IMG/VR virus record: IMGVR_UViG_3300008952_000034 | Location: 1-64,000 of that record | Origin: a virus | Strand: one strand, 5' to 3' | Length of the DNA: 64,000 nt | Made by a program: the position numbers and the translations under genes | The notes under the pieces: generated by a model | Database searches by the model: none | Told to the model about the DNA's origin: nothing | What the model saw: only the letters and a program-made list of their open reading frames with translations | In this document: one piece after another, positions 54,026 to 62,375 of the stretch | Position numbering within the stretch: the stretch's first letter is position 1 | Layout: every line of letters begins with the position of its first letter

Positions 54026-55246
54026 ATGTTAATTGAAGATGTCCTATTAGAATTTAAAAGGACTCACTTAGAACATATAGAAGATATTATTATTACAGAT
54101 GGATTTGAGGGTGGTAAAGCAGTGATAGAATATTTCCGAGGATTATTACTAACACTTAAAGGTACATCATCAGAAGCAGTTTCAGTATCAGTTAAATGGG
54201 ATGGTGCTCCTGCTGTGGTATGTGGTACACATCCTGAAACAGGAAAGTTCTTTGTTGCAACTAAATCAGCATTTGCTCAAAATGCCAAAGTGAATTATAC
54301 TAAAAACGATATTGCAAAAAATCATGGCACAGATGATTTAGGACAAAAACTTTTAAAATGTCTTGTACACTTAAAAAAAATAAACATACAAGGAGTAGTA
54401 CAGGGCGACTTATTGTTCACTGATGATGATATAACAAGAAAGAATATCGGTGGCCAACCACATATAACATTTACACCTAACACAATTACATATGCAGTAC
54501 TTGAAGATTCAGAGATTGGCAAAAGAATTGATGCCGCTAAAGTAGGAATTATATTTCATACAACATATAATGGCGAAACACTTGCAGACATGAGTGCATC
54601 AGCAGGTGCAGATGTAGAAGCATTTGGAGTATCGCCAGATGTATTTTTCGATAATGCAACATACAAAGATGTATCAGGTTCTGCTAAATTTACAGCAGAC
54701 GAAACAGCACAATTTTACAACAGTATTGAAAAGTTAGAAGCACTACTTAATAATATACCTCGTGACTTATCAAGTTTATTAGGACAGAACAATGACTTTG
54801 TTGGCTACTTCCAACTATATATTAATGCAATGGTCAAGCAAGGACAACTACCAACCAATGTAAATCAATTCTTGCAAGGTTTCAAACAGTTCTATATAGA
54901 TAGAATGCAACAACAAATTGCAGGATTAAAAGCACAAAAGGCTTTAGCACTAAGACAAGACAAAATAAAAAATATGCCTGCATTTTTAAACAGAACCAAA
55001 AAGCCATTACAAGCGATGCTAACATTTTATAAAGCAGTACAACAAATGAAAGGCTTTATACTTAAAAAAATGAATCAAGCAATGACCATAGGATCATTTG
55101 CACAAACAGATAATGGATTAGAAGTTACAGATCCAGAAGGATTCGTTGCTGTTGACAAGGCTGGTAATGCTGTTAAACTTGTAGATAGATTAGGATTCTC
55201 AAGAAGAAACTTGACTGCTATCAAAAAATTCCAAAAAACTAATTAA
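54026..55246 (+). CDS. DUF6267-type protein with ligase-like nucleotidyl motif
   Basis: 406 aa. N-terminus HLEHIEDIIITDGFEGGKA and VSVKWDGAPAVVCGTHP (about residue 60) match a conserved T4-like marine phage family (DUF6267). KWDGAP resembles the KxDG motif of DNA/RNA ligases, and VVQGDLLF and KVGIIFHTTYNG follow in the order of later ligase motifs, so a nucleotidyltransferase role is possible. The C-terminal 150 residues are helical. Confidence 0.75.
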   Translation: MLIEDVLLEFKRTHLEHIEDIIITDGFEGGKAVIEYFRGLLLTLKGTSSEAVSVSVKWDGAPAVVCGTHPETGKFFVATKSAFAQNAKVNYTKNDIAKNHGTDDLGQKLLKCLVHLKKINIQGVVQGDLLFTDDDITRKNIGGQPHITFTPNTITYAVLEDSEIGKRIDAAKVGIIFHTTYNGETLADMSASAGADVEAFGVSPDVFFDNATYKDVSGSAKFTADETAQFYNSIEKLEALLNNIPRDLSSLLGQNNDFVGYFQLYINAMVKQGQLPTNVNQFLQGFKQFYIDRMQQQIAGLKAQKALALRQDKIKNMPAFLNRTKKPLQAMLTFYKAVQQMKGFILKKMNQAMTIGSFAQTDNGLEVTDPEGFVAVDKAGNAVKLVDRLGFSRRNLTAIKKFQKTN

Positions 55247-56290
55247 AGTTTTATTAATTTGTTCACTTAACTTTTCTTTATTAAAAAACGTATCATAATT
55301 ATGTTGTCTTAAAGCAATTGTCTGACGATATATATCGCTCCAGTCTTTTGTTTTTAAATCTTTACACAAAGAAACAATAGCATTTATTTTTTTATCTCTA
55401 TCATTTTCTAAATCATATGATTCATCAAAGTAAGAACCAAATGTTTTAAAACCCATCTCTCTTAATTTTTGTAGATACAAATAATTACCATGCACAACAA
55501 ATACGTGTTGAGCTATAATAGGTTTCCATATTTTTTCTGTCATAAAAACTTCGTAATCATTATCGTTAGTTTCAGAAACTATTGAACAAACTGTATCAAC
55601 ATATGGTTGTTCAGTTATATCTTGATCCAGCCCCCACTTTGGATAGTCTTCTGGTTTTACCCATGGTAGTTCATGTTCTTGTGTTAATCTAACTGGATTA
55701 TCTAATCCTAAAAAAGTATATAAACTATTTGATAATATGTTTTCTTTTAACAATTTATTATATAATTTAACTCTATGTTCTCTTGGTTGCTTATTCAAAT
55801 ATAAAAAATCATTTTTCTTATACCAGTAGCTACCAAAATGATCATGAGTAAATTTAAACGTATGATTTAAATGCTTATGGTACATATAACTCCAGAACCA
55901 AGATACATCGCCAGTCCATATATGATGAGGATAAGGTATGTCTACTTCTTTCATTTTTTCACCAGTAACAAATATTTGAGATTTTATATTATCTAACGAT
56001 TCCCACGGATTAGCTAATACAAATTTAAAACCTTGTTGATGCAAAAGTTCTAATCTATTAATTAAATCATTTTTATAACCACTATTGTCTAGAACTCTAT
56101 TATTGTGTATTCTCATATCAATAAGTGCAAACTTTCTATCGTATTGTTCTAAATCATAATTGTGTAAAGTGTAATACTCTCCTGTGTATTCAAATATTTG
56201 ATCAGGTATGGAATGCGTATCAATAAACTGCTCGTATGTTTGATGAGCACCTGTTTTCATTAAATCAGTTAGAAAGAAATTACGTTGCAT
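55199..56290 (-). CDS. Glycosyltransferase-like protein
   Basis: 363 aa. EVFMTEKIWKPIIAQHVFVVHG near residue 250 resembles the sugar-nucleotide-binding EKxxxPxxxxxxPV segment of fucosyltransferase-like and exostosin-like glycosyltransferases, and REMGFKTFGSYFDESYD follows. Leftward in a rightward cluster and overlapping the 54026 gene by 48 nt, so it appears to be an insertion. Likely modifies a virion or surface glycan. Confidence 0.65.
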   Translation of the reverse strand: MQRNFFLTDLMKTGAHQTYEQFIDTHSIPDQIFEYTGEYYTLHNYDLEQYDRKFALIDMRIHNNRVLDNSGYKNDLINRLELLHQQGFKFVLANPWESLDNIKSQIFVTGEKMKEVDIPYPHHIWTGDVSWFWSYMYHKHLNHTFKFTHDHFGSYWYKKNDFLYLNKQPREHRVKLYNKLLKENILSNSLYTFLGLDNPVRLTQEHELPWVKPEDYPKWGLDQDITEQPYVDTVCSIVSETNDNDYEVFMTEKIWKPIIAQHVFVVHGNYLYLQKLREMGFKTFGSYFDESYDLENDRDKKINAIVSLCKDLKTKDWSDIYRQTIALRQHNYDTFFNKEKLSEQINKTLISFLEFFDSSQVSS

Positions 56291-56295
56291 ATACC

Positions 56296-56303
56296 TATAA
56301 ATA
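56296..56303 (+). promoter_or_regulatory. TATAAATA late promoter (exact T4 consensus)
   Basis: TATAAATA with exactly 5 nt to the ATG at 56309. The only full T4 late consensus in the structural cluster; it decides the start of the 56309 gene. Confidence 0.75.
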
Positions 56304-56308
56304 TGAGT

Positions 56309-57163
56309 ATGTTAACACCCTTTTTACAGTATGTATCTGAAGCAAGAATAGTAAGACGACAAAGCGACCTACAAAGATATACATTTCAGGAAATTACCGA
56401 ACGTATATATCTTAGTTTTCTTACACTATCACTATTAAAAAACTTTAAACAAACAGCAGGATTTGTCAAATCATATGGAACGAATACTCTATCATATGGT
56501 GAATTTACTAAAGTACGAGGCACAGCGAATGACCTTCATAATATGTTGGCAATAGTAGCAGGTGATCCAAGTGTAGTTGAAAAACTTGCAAATAAAAACC
56601 AAGCTATGGCACTAAGACAAAGACAGAGCGTACCAGTATTAGCAATACGAAGATACCTTAGAAGTTTTAGCAAAGACTATGAATTTTTAACACAATTAGA
56701 ATCAGCACTAGGTATTAACAATATGGATTATAAAAATTTAAGAAGAGCAATTAGTGACTATCCTAGTTTAGATTCAAAAAGAAAACAATATACTGCAACA
56801 AGATTACTACAAGCACTAAAGGCTAAACTATCAGGTACTGACTTACAAAGACAAGCACAAATATTTGCTGACAAACAACATCTTGAATTAGATGATGTAG
56901 TAGATGCTGAACGAACAGTTCCAGGAAAAGAATTAACATCAAATGAACTAGTTGGATACAGATTACTAGTCGGACCAAGTAATGTTAGACGTGCTAAAAT
57001 TGCCGCTGATATGATACGTCAAGGTCGTGCAGTTCCTGCTCCTGTTATGTCTTCTTTCGCTCCTATAGTTAAAATGATCGATGATATAGTAAAAGGCGGT
57101 TACACATACGTTAGACTTGTACAATCTATTCATGACCGAGCAAAAACGAAGACCAAAAAATAG
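56309..57163 (+). CDS. Conserved helical structural-cluster protein
   Basis: 284 aa from MLTPFLQYVSEARIVRRQ, basic and helical (RQSDLQRYTFQEITERIYL, VPVLAIRRYLRSFSKDY). Two other in-frame ATGs lie just upstream, but the late promoter favours this one. Possibly a virion or assembly protein; no family recognised. Confidence 0.62.
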   Translation: MLTPFLQYVSEARIVRRQSDLQRYTFQEITERIYLSFLTLSLLKNFKQTAGFVKSYGTNTLSYGEFTKVRGTANDLHNMLAIVAGDPSVVEKLANKNQAMALRQRQSVPVLAIRRYLRSFSKDYEFLTQLESALGINNMDYKNLRRAISDYPSLDSKRKQYTATRLLQALKAKLSGTDLQRQAQIFADKQHLELDDVVDAERTVPGKELTSNELVGYRLLVGPSNVRRAKIAADMIRQGRAVPAPVMSSFAPIVKMIDDIVKGGYTYVRLVQSIHDRAKTKTKK

Positions 57164-57281
57164 AACTTATTGTTTTAGATGTGCCTGTGATCCACATTGT
57201 GATAAAGACTGCAAAAATTGTGAAAAGTGTGATACTTGTGACTGTCCAAAATGTTTGCAGAGATTTGCTGTAGATAGCTGA
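57132..57281 (+). CDS. Cysteine-rich small protein
   Basis: 49 aa with 12 cysteines in CFRCACDPHCDKDC and CEKCDTCDCPKC, a metal-binding pattern. Similar Cys-rich 50-aa proteins occur in this place in T4-like cyanophages (recollection). It overlaps the end of the 56309 gene by 32 nt in another frame. Confidence 0.65.
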   Translation: MTEQKRRPKNRTYCFRCACDPHCDKDCKNCEKCDTCDCPKCLQRFAVDS

Positions 57282-57282
57282 G

Positions 57283-57288
57283 TAAATA
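57283..57288 (+). promoter_or_regulatory. TAAATA late promoter box
   Basis: AGTAAATA 6 nt before the ATG at 57295; it overlaps the last base region of the Cys-rich gene. Confidence 0.6.
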
Positions 57289-57294
57289 TAGTAC

Positions 57295-57672
57295 ATGGCA
57301 ACACCAAATAACTTTAAAATAACTAATTCAATTGGAAGTACTGATAACTTTGCAGGTCCTGACGTACAATTCTTTTATATTACATTAATAACAGCAGATG
57401 GTAGTACAGTTTTAGATGTACGTACAGAATTAGGTTACAACGAAACACTTCATAATTTACAACGAACTATTTTACAAAGAGGTACTATATTATACCAAAG
57501 AGTTGAAAACGCCGCTACTGGTAGATTAGATATTTGTATGGAAAGACCTGGTTGGACAGCGGCAACACTTCAAACAGCAATAAGAGATATGGGTACAAGT
57601 GTTGGTACTAATACTAAAGACGTTTCTATGTCTACAGTAACCGAGACTGAACTAAAATTAGACAACTCATAA
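57295..57672 (+). CDS. Small virion-type protein (paralogue family)
   Basis: 125 aa beta-rich, ending ATLQTAIRDMGTSVG-type segment, which is shared with the proteins at 58402 and 58849 (IQTAIRGLD, LQTALRAVS). The three are probably repeated virion components. Leaderless start. Confidence 0.6.
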   Translation: MATPNNFKITNSIGSTDNFAGPDVQFFYITLITADGSTVLDVRTELGYNETLHNLQRTILQRGTILYQRVENAATGRLDICMERPGWTAATLQTAIRDMGTSVGTNTKDVSMSTVTETELKLDNS

Positions 57673-57681
57673 TATCCTAAT

Positions 57682-57687
57682 TAAATA
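57682..57687 (+). promoter_or_regulatory. TAAATA late promoter box
   Basis: ATTAAATA 6 nt before the ATG at 57694. Confidence 0.58.
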
Positions 57688-57693
57688 ACTTTA

Positions 57694-58305
57694 ATGTATC
57701 CTACAAATTATAGTTTTTGGGTGGCGTATAAACAACACCAATACAATCCTACCTTTCTCAAAGATGCTGGACCAGGTCAAGAACCACAAAGAGAAACTGC
57801 ACTCAAATATGTAAAAAAATGGAATACTTGTATAGATGTTGGAAGTCAATTTGGTTTTTGGACACGACCATTACTAAAAAAATTTAAAACAGTACACTGT
57901 TTTGAACCTAATCCTTTATTTCGTGAATGCTTTTTAAAAAATATACCATTAGATAATGTAACACTACATCCATATGGATTATCTAATAATGAACACACAG
58001 CATATCAAAGTAAAGATGGTCAAGTATTAAGTATGAAAGAAGGGTCTGTACAATGCAAAACACTTGATAGTTTCAAATTCAGTAATGTTGATTTTATTAA
58101 AATTGATGTTGATGGTTTTGAACATCAAGTTTTAATAGGTGCAAAACAGACAATTAAAAAGTTTAATCCAGTTATAAACATCGAAATGAAAAAAATGAAA
58201 AGATCTTTAACTGTTTTTAATTGTACTAATTTTTTAAAGAAAAGAGGCTATAGAATGGCCAAACGAGTCAAATCCGACGAGGTATGGGTTAAAAAAGTAA
58301 TATAA
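57694..58305 (+). CDS. FkbM-family methyltransferase
   Basis: 203 aa SAM-dependent methyltransferase. TCIDVGSQFGFW near residue 47 is motif I, VHCFEPNPLFRECF near 67, CKTLDSF near 124 and VDFIKIDVDGFEHQVL near 133 are typical FkbM blocks. FkbM enzymes O-methylate sugars or small molecules. Inserted among virion genes with its own late promoter. Confidence 0.88.
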   Translation: MYPTNYSFWVAYKQHQYNPTFLKDAGPGQEPQRETALKYVKKWNTCIDVGSQFGFWTRPLLKKFKTVHCFEPNPLFRECFLKNIPLDNVTLHPYGLSNNEHTAYQSKDGQVLSMKEGSVQCKTLDSFKFSNVDFIKIDVDGFEHQVLIGAKQTIKKFNPVINIEMKKMKRSLTVFNCTNFLKKRGYRMAKRVKSDEVWVKKVI

Positions 58306-58330
58306 CTACTAAATTTACCAAACCATTTAC

Positions 58331-58401
58331 TAAATAGAAACATACAGTCACCTGAGCGGTGACTAAAGCCAAATAATCAGAGAATATAAGGAGGATTAAA
58401 A
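58331..58401 (+). promoter_or_regulatory. Late promoter with hairpin leader and strong RBS
   Basis: CTAAATA at 58330-58336, a perfect hairpin GTCACC/GGTGAC at 58347-58363 and AAGGAGG at 58388. In contrast to the leaderless genes this leader is 60 nt and fits a highly translated virion gene. Confidence 0.7.
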
Positions 58402-58821
58402 ATGGCATACGACAGCACAATACCAGCAGGCGGTCCAGGAAACTTTGTATCACCAAATCTTGCTATAGAGCATGAAGGGGTAAGAGTTGACTTTATCACT
58501 GTTGATTATATAAATGCGATGAACGGTGAGGTAACACACTCATTAGCATCGGCAAACACAGCGGGTCTTAAATTAGCTATAGAAGCAATCCAAAACCAAG
58601 GAGTAAACGTCCTAGGTTCAGGTGCTTTAGGTAATTCAAACACTGAACAAACTTACATGGTAAGAGCGGACAGTTTAGACACGATTAGTTCAACTACAAC
58701 GGTAGCGGCAATCCAAACGGCAATTAGAGGATTGGACGCCCTAACACCTGACAAAGTAACAGCAACTATATCTTCAGCAACAGCGGCTGACAGAGATATG
58801 TCTGATACTCAGGTAGCATAA
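58402..58821 (+). CDS. Small virion-type protein (paralogue family)
   Basis: 139 aa, beta-rich, low in Lys, with Ser/Thr/Ala-rich C-terminus and the IQTAIRGLD segment near residue 97. LGSGALGNSNTEQTYM matches VGAGPLHNSDTEKTYI of the next protein, so the two are clear paralogues. Strong AAGGAGG site and hairpin leader suggest high expression, as for a decoration or tail protein. Confidence 0.65.
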   Translation: MAYDSTIPAGGPGNFVSPNLAIEHEGVRVDFITVDYINAMNGEVTHSLASANTAGLKLAIEAIQNQGVNVLGSGALGNSNTEQTYMVRADSLDTISSTTTVAAIQTAIRGLDALTPDKVTATISSATAADRDMSDTQVA

Positions 58822-58848
58822 TAATATAAGTTATAGGAGGAAACTAAA

Positions 58849-59262
58849 ATGGCTTATACAGGATCAAGTGTTGCAGGTGGAGAAGGTAACGCAACTTTTC
58901 ATGCAACAAGTAAATTAGATTTCTTAGGCAAAGAACTAGAAATCTTCACTGTTGACTTTGTTGACGACATGAGTGGACAAACAGCAAAAGACGCTGACCA
59001 GTACACTGCGGAACTTACTATAAGAAATTATGGTAATATCGTAGGTGCAGGCCCACTACATAACTCAGACACAGAAAAAACTTACATTTCTGAAGGTACT
59101 GATATGTATGTTGGGTCACCAGCAAGTGCAGGTGGAACATTCACGTTTACTGAAACAACAGCATCAAGTTCAACAGCAACCCTACAAACAGCTCTTAGAG
59201 CAGTTTCGGGACAAAACGCATCAACAACAGCGACTAACAAGACGCTAGTAATTGGTACGTAA
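58849..59262 (+). CDS. Small virion-type protein (paralogue family)
   Basis: 137 aa, paralogue of the previous protein: both start MAY and share GAGPLHNSDTEKTY and LQTALRAVS segments. Beta-rich. AGGAGG ribosome-binding site 9 nt upstream. Confidence 0.65.
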   Translation: MAYTGSSVAGGEGNATFHATSKLDFLGKELEIFTVDFVDDMSGQTAKDADQYTAELTIRNYGNIVGAGPLHNSDTEKTYISEGTDMYVGSPASAGGTFTFTETTASSSTATLQTALRAVSGQNASTTATNKTLVIGT

Positions 59263-59283
59263 TATTAGAAGGAGGAATAAATT

Positions 59284-59826
59284 ATGCCAGCAACAAGTAA
59301 CAATACAGGCATTATGTCTAGAAGACAATCTTTCAATGGTAAAGGTTTAACTTTCATTGAAATGATCTTTGATGACGAAATAGCAACAACGGCTTCTAGT
59401 CCTGACACTAAAGACAGTGCTTTTGAAATTTGCAGTGAAATCATCCAAGAAAAAGGAACTTTACTAGCAAAATCTTATTCATTAGGAAACAAATGTACTG
59501 AAAAAGATGCGGCGACGGCGGCTTCAATGACTGAAGACGAATTAATCGACGTATACACTTTCATAGTAGAGGGAACACCAGGTCAGTATAATACTGCAGA
59601 CTCGGCTGGAGACATTAACATGGATCCAGGTCAAGCAGACAGTTCTGACCCAGGCGTTATTGCAGATGCAGAAGCAGACATTGAAACAGAAATTCTAGCT
59701 AGACTTTCTGAAAACGACTCTGCGGCATCAGTTCACGTTGACGTTAGATATCTTCCAGCAGATGGAGTTACATCAGCAGGTGAAGAAATCATATACGGTG
59801 TGAACAGTGCTAGAGTTAATGGTTAA
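59284..59826 (+). CDS. Acidic virion-type protein
   Basis: 180 aa, acidic, Ser/Ala/Thr-rich; SRRQSFNGKGLTFIEMIFDDE at the start, two-cysteine middle (FEICSEIIQEKGTLL, GNKCTEKDAAT). GGAGGAA site. Last gene of a cluster of highly expressed small proteins, followed by a terminator. Confidence 0.6.
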   Translation: MPATSNNTGIMSRRQSFNGKGLTFIEMIFDDEIATTASSPDTKDSAFEICSEIIQEKGTLLAKSYSLGNKCTEKDAATAASMTEDELIDVYTFIVEGTPGQYNTADSAGDINMDPGQADSSDPGVIADAEADIETEILARLSENDSAASVHVDVRYLPADGVTSAGEEIIYGVNSARVNG

Positions 59827-59853
59827 TAATTAACTACTAGAAATTAAATTACC

Positions 59854-59887
59854 AAAAGGGCGGATCTTTTTTAGGTTCGCCCTTTTG
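59854..59887 (+). terminator. Rho-independent terminator
   Basis: AAAAGGGCG pairs with CGCCCTTTT across a 15-nt loop rich in T. Ends the 58402-59826 transcript. Confidence 0.78.
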
Positions 59888-59917
59888 TCACAATTAAATA
59901 TCCAAAAGGAGTTTACA

Positions 59918-60157
59918 ATGGAAAAATTTGTAGTAGAGATATGTGTTGGAGATGAAATTGAAATTGGACGTTTTCATCTTGCTAAACAAAAAATAACAGA
60001 GATTAATTTAGACAAATGGGGTCATCCAATAGTAACTACTACTAGTGGTAGAAAAGTTGGACTATTTGCTAAAAGATTAAAGAAATTAATACCAGAAGAA
60101 GATATAAAACGAAATATAGCATTAGAAGATTACGTAGAAGAAGACAATAGAAAATAA
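59918..60157 (+). CDS. Small structural-cluster protein
   Basis: 79 aa from MEKFVVEICVGDEIEIG, beta-rich; RKVGLFAKRLKKL near the end. AAAGGAG site 8 nt upstream fixes this start; a TAAATA box lies at 59895-59900. Overlaps the next gene by one base. Unknown. Confidence 0.58.
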   Translation: MEKFVVEICVGDEIEIGRFHLAKQKITEINLDKWGHPIVTTTSGRKVGLFAKRLKKLIPEEDIKRNIALEDYVEEDNRK

Positions 60158-60792
60158 TGCCTACACCGTTAGAAAATACTCTATCTATAATTCTAGGTCC
60201 AGAAAATTATATGAGGGAAAAAGATCCCTACATATACGATATTCCAGAATCAAACCTATGTTGGTTACATAACTGCGGATCAGCATCTAAATCTACATTA
60301 ACATGGTTAAGAAGAGACTATGGTAATATGAAAAAAATGAAGCCTGACGAATTAAAAACAAATGAAAAACCTGCTTTTGTTTTATTACATGAACCGGAGT
60401 ATAGATGGTGGAATGGTGTAATAGAATGGGGAACAAATTTTGATGACTACGCATGGTTTAAAAATGAAAAAATAATGGAATGGTGGCCACACTTTGATAG
60501 ATTTACACTAGCACCATGGGAACTTATTGAACAAACTAAAGTACAACATTACATAAAAGTTAGTCCAGACTTACCTGAAAAAATGGAAAATTTTTGCAGA
60601 GAACAAAACCTAAAATTATATGGTGAATTTCCGTATAAAAAACCTAGGTGGAGAACAGTTAAGTACATAGAGAGAATGGCAAAGGCTTTAAGGCCTGCGT
60701 TGGAAACTGAGATGAGAAGAAATCCAAAGTTAAGACAAAAGTTAGATGAGTATTTAGAAAAAGACTACGAGTATTACAATAAAGCAAAATAA
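60157..60792 (+). CDS. Sulfotransferase-like protein
   Basis: 211 aa. LCWLHNCGSASKSTLTWLRR near residue 31 resembles the phosphosulfate loop and FVLLHEPEYRWWNGVIEW near 71 the 3'-phosphate motif of sulfotransferases, here with HEPEYR in place of RDPxxR. Third sulfotransferase-like gene of the window. Overlaps neighbours by one base at each end. Confidence 0.62.
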   Translation: MPTPLENTLSIILGPENYMREKDPYIYDIPESNLCWLHNCGSASKSTLTWLRRDYGNMKKMKPDELKTNEKPAFVLLHEPEYRWWNGVIEWGTNFDDYAWFKNEKIMEWWPHFDRFTLAPWELIEQTKVQHYIKVSPDLPEKMENFCREQNLKLYGEFPYKKPRWRTVKYIERMAKALRPALETEMRRNPKLRQKLDEYLEKDYEYYNKAK

Positions 60793-61262
60793 TGTACGAA
60801 TTTCGTGTCCACACACTTGTTGATATAACAGATAACGGAAACTTAAAAAAAGAATTTCCTTTTAAAACAACTGGAGGTGAAGTGGTTCATGACAAAAATA
60901 CTTTAACCATTGCACGACATCAAAATTCTAACTTCAATACAATGATACAATTACTTCAAATGAGAGGTAACATTACTTGGGAGTTACCGCCTATAAGAGT
61001 AAATGAAACTCTAGGAAATAGTGCATTTGGTACTGCTTATGAAGGCAAACACATATCATGGCACTTTACATTTTTCTCAGAACAAACAGATGTTTATGGT
61101 GAACCACAACACCCAACCGCACAACTACTTGATGACTTTCATTTAGTACCTATATTAAATTTTTGCAAGGAAACTGCAACTTTTCCAACAGCAACTTTTA
61201 TAACACAAAATTCTGAAACAATAAACACGTACTTTTCGTACGCTGGAGAAATTAATAAATAG
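60792..61262 (+). CDS. Conserved T4-like structural-cluster protein
   Basis: 156 aa. YEFRVHTLVDITDNGNL, ARHQNSNFNTMIQLLQMR and FGTAYEGKHISWHFTFFSEQ follow a pattern known from T4-like cyanophages (conserved, function unassigned). Coupled to the previous gene. Confidence 0.7.
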   Translation: MYEFRVHTLVDITDNGNLKKEFPFKTTGGEVVHDKNTLTIARHQNSNFNTMIQLLQMRGNITWELPPIRVNETLGNSAFGTAYEGKHISWHFTFFSEQTDVYGEPQHPTAQLLDDFHLVPILNFCKETATFPTATFITQNSETINTYFSYAGEINK

Positions 61263-61304
61263 TAATGATTAAGGCAAACACAGGCAAACATAGGCAGTTA
61301 AGGC

Positions 61305-61604
61305 ATGACACAGACAGAGTACCTAGCGGTAAAAAGAGATTTATTAAATTTAAAAAAAGAATTGGAATTTATGCCAACTGAGTTAGAAAAAACAAACCTA
61401 GAAGCACACGTTGACTTATGTAGCGAAAGATACAAAGGTCTACACGACAGATTGTCGGCGATTGAACTGCGACTAGGAAAAATGCACGATGATCAAGACA
61501 AGAATCACAAAGGTCAGACAAAAACAATTATAGCCACAGCAGGTACAGTAGTGGCAGGATTATTATCAACAGTAGTTGTAATCCTAATGAAAATGCCTAG
61601 TTAA
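61305..61604 (+). CDS. Coiled-coil protein with C-terminal membrane anchor
   Basis: 99 aa: heptads for about 70 residues (LSAIELRLGKMHDD), then one membrane helix (IIATAGTVVAGLLSTVVVIL). The topology resembles XhlA-type hemolysin/holin accessory proteins, so a lysis role is possible. Confidence 0.6.
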   Translation: MTQTEYLAVKRDLLNLKKELEFMPTELEKTNLEAHVDLCSERYKGLHDRLSAIELRLGKMHDDQDKNHKGQTKTIIATAGTVVAGLLSTVVVILMKMPS

Positions 61605-61636
61605 TATAACTACTTTAAACATCAATTACCAAATAT

Positions 61637-61873
61637 ATGTTCGTACAAATAGCACCCCATGTAAAAGTATTCCTTACCAACACCCAAGTTGAATTTGTTA
61701 ACAAATACAAGGATAAAGAATCATTTCGTAGCACAGATTTATTACCAGAAGAAGTGGAAATTGCAAGAATACTAGGAGATAAAAGTATCTTCGTAAGAAA
61801 AAAACTTGACATTGGCATACAATACGCTTTAAATAGACGTATTAGATTTGTACAAAATGCCATTAAAAAATAA
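61637..61873 (+). CDS. Structural-cluster hypothetical protein
   Basis: 78 aa. FLTNTQVEFVNKYKDKE, helical and basic; overlaps the next gene by 17 nt. No family recognised. Confidence 0.55.
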   Translation: MFVQIAPHVKVFLTNTQVEFVNKYKDKESFRSTDLLPEEVEIARILGDKSIFVRKKLDIGIQYALNRRIRFVQNAIKK

Positions 61874-62360
61874 ACAAGAATTAGTAAGACAAATTGAGGC
61901 TTATGGTCTTAAAAATAAACTTGCAGAATTAGCACGTAAAGAAGTAGCAAAAAAACCATTCCGTCATTTACCCAAGCAGTTCTCTAAAGGGATCCTTATA
62001 GGAAACATAGCAATCGTACCTAAAAAGCATACAGGCACAAGATATGTCTACGTAATAGCAGACATGATTGGGGCAAAACTACTATATGAAGATATAAACT
62101 TAAAACAAACAGCAATTCTTGTGGCACACCATTTGGCAGATAGTAAAAATCCACCTAGGGAGGTATTGGAACACGACACACATTTTGCTTCACAACTGTT
62201 TAATATAACAAGTGCTAAAGGTATGATTAAAATGGCACAAAAAGAACGTAATAATAGTATGGAAGAGATATATACACAGCGATTAGAAGATGCACACCGA
62301 TTAGCCGATGAATATAAGGGTAAAATACAAGAAATATTCCAATCTACCTTTGGTGTTTAA
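61857..62360 (+). CDS. Structural-cluster hypothetical protein
   Basis: 167 aa from MPLKNKQELVRQ; IVPKKHTGTRYVYVIADMIG in the middle and a helical C-terminus (RLEDAHRLADEYKGKIQ). The ATG at 61857 is preferred over a TTG three codons upstream. No family recognised. Confidence 0.6.
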   Translation: MPLKNKQELVRQIEAYGLKNKLAELARKEVAKKPFRHLPKQFSKGILIGNIAIVPKKHTGTRYVYVIADMIGAKLLYEDINLKQTAILVAHHLADSKNPPREVLEHDTHFASQLFNITSAKGMIKMAQKERNNSMEEIYTQRLEDAHRLADEYKGKIQEIFQSTFGV

Positions 62361-62364
62361 TAAC

Positions 62365-62370
62365 TAAATA
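62365..62370 (+). promoter_or_regulatory. TAAATA late promoter box
   Basis: ACTAAATA with exactly 5 nt to the ATG at 62376. Confidence 0.65.
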
Positions 62371-62375
62371 ACAAT

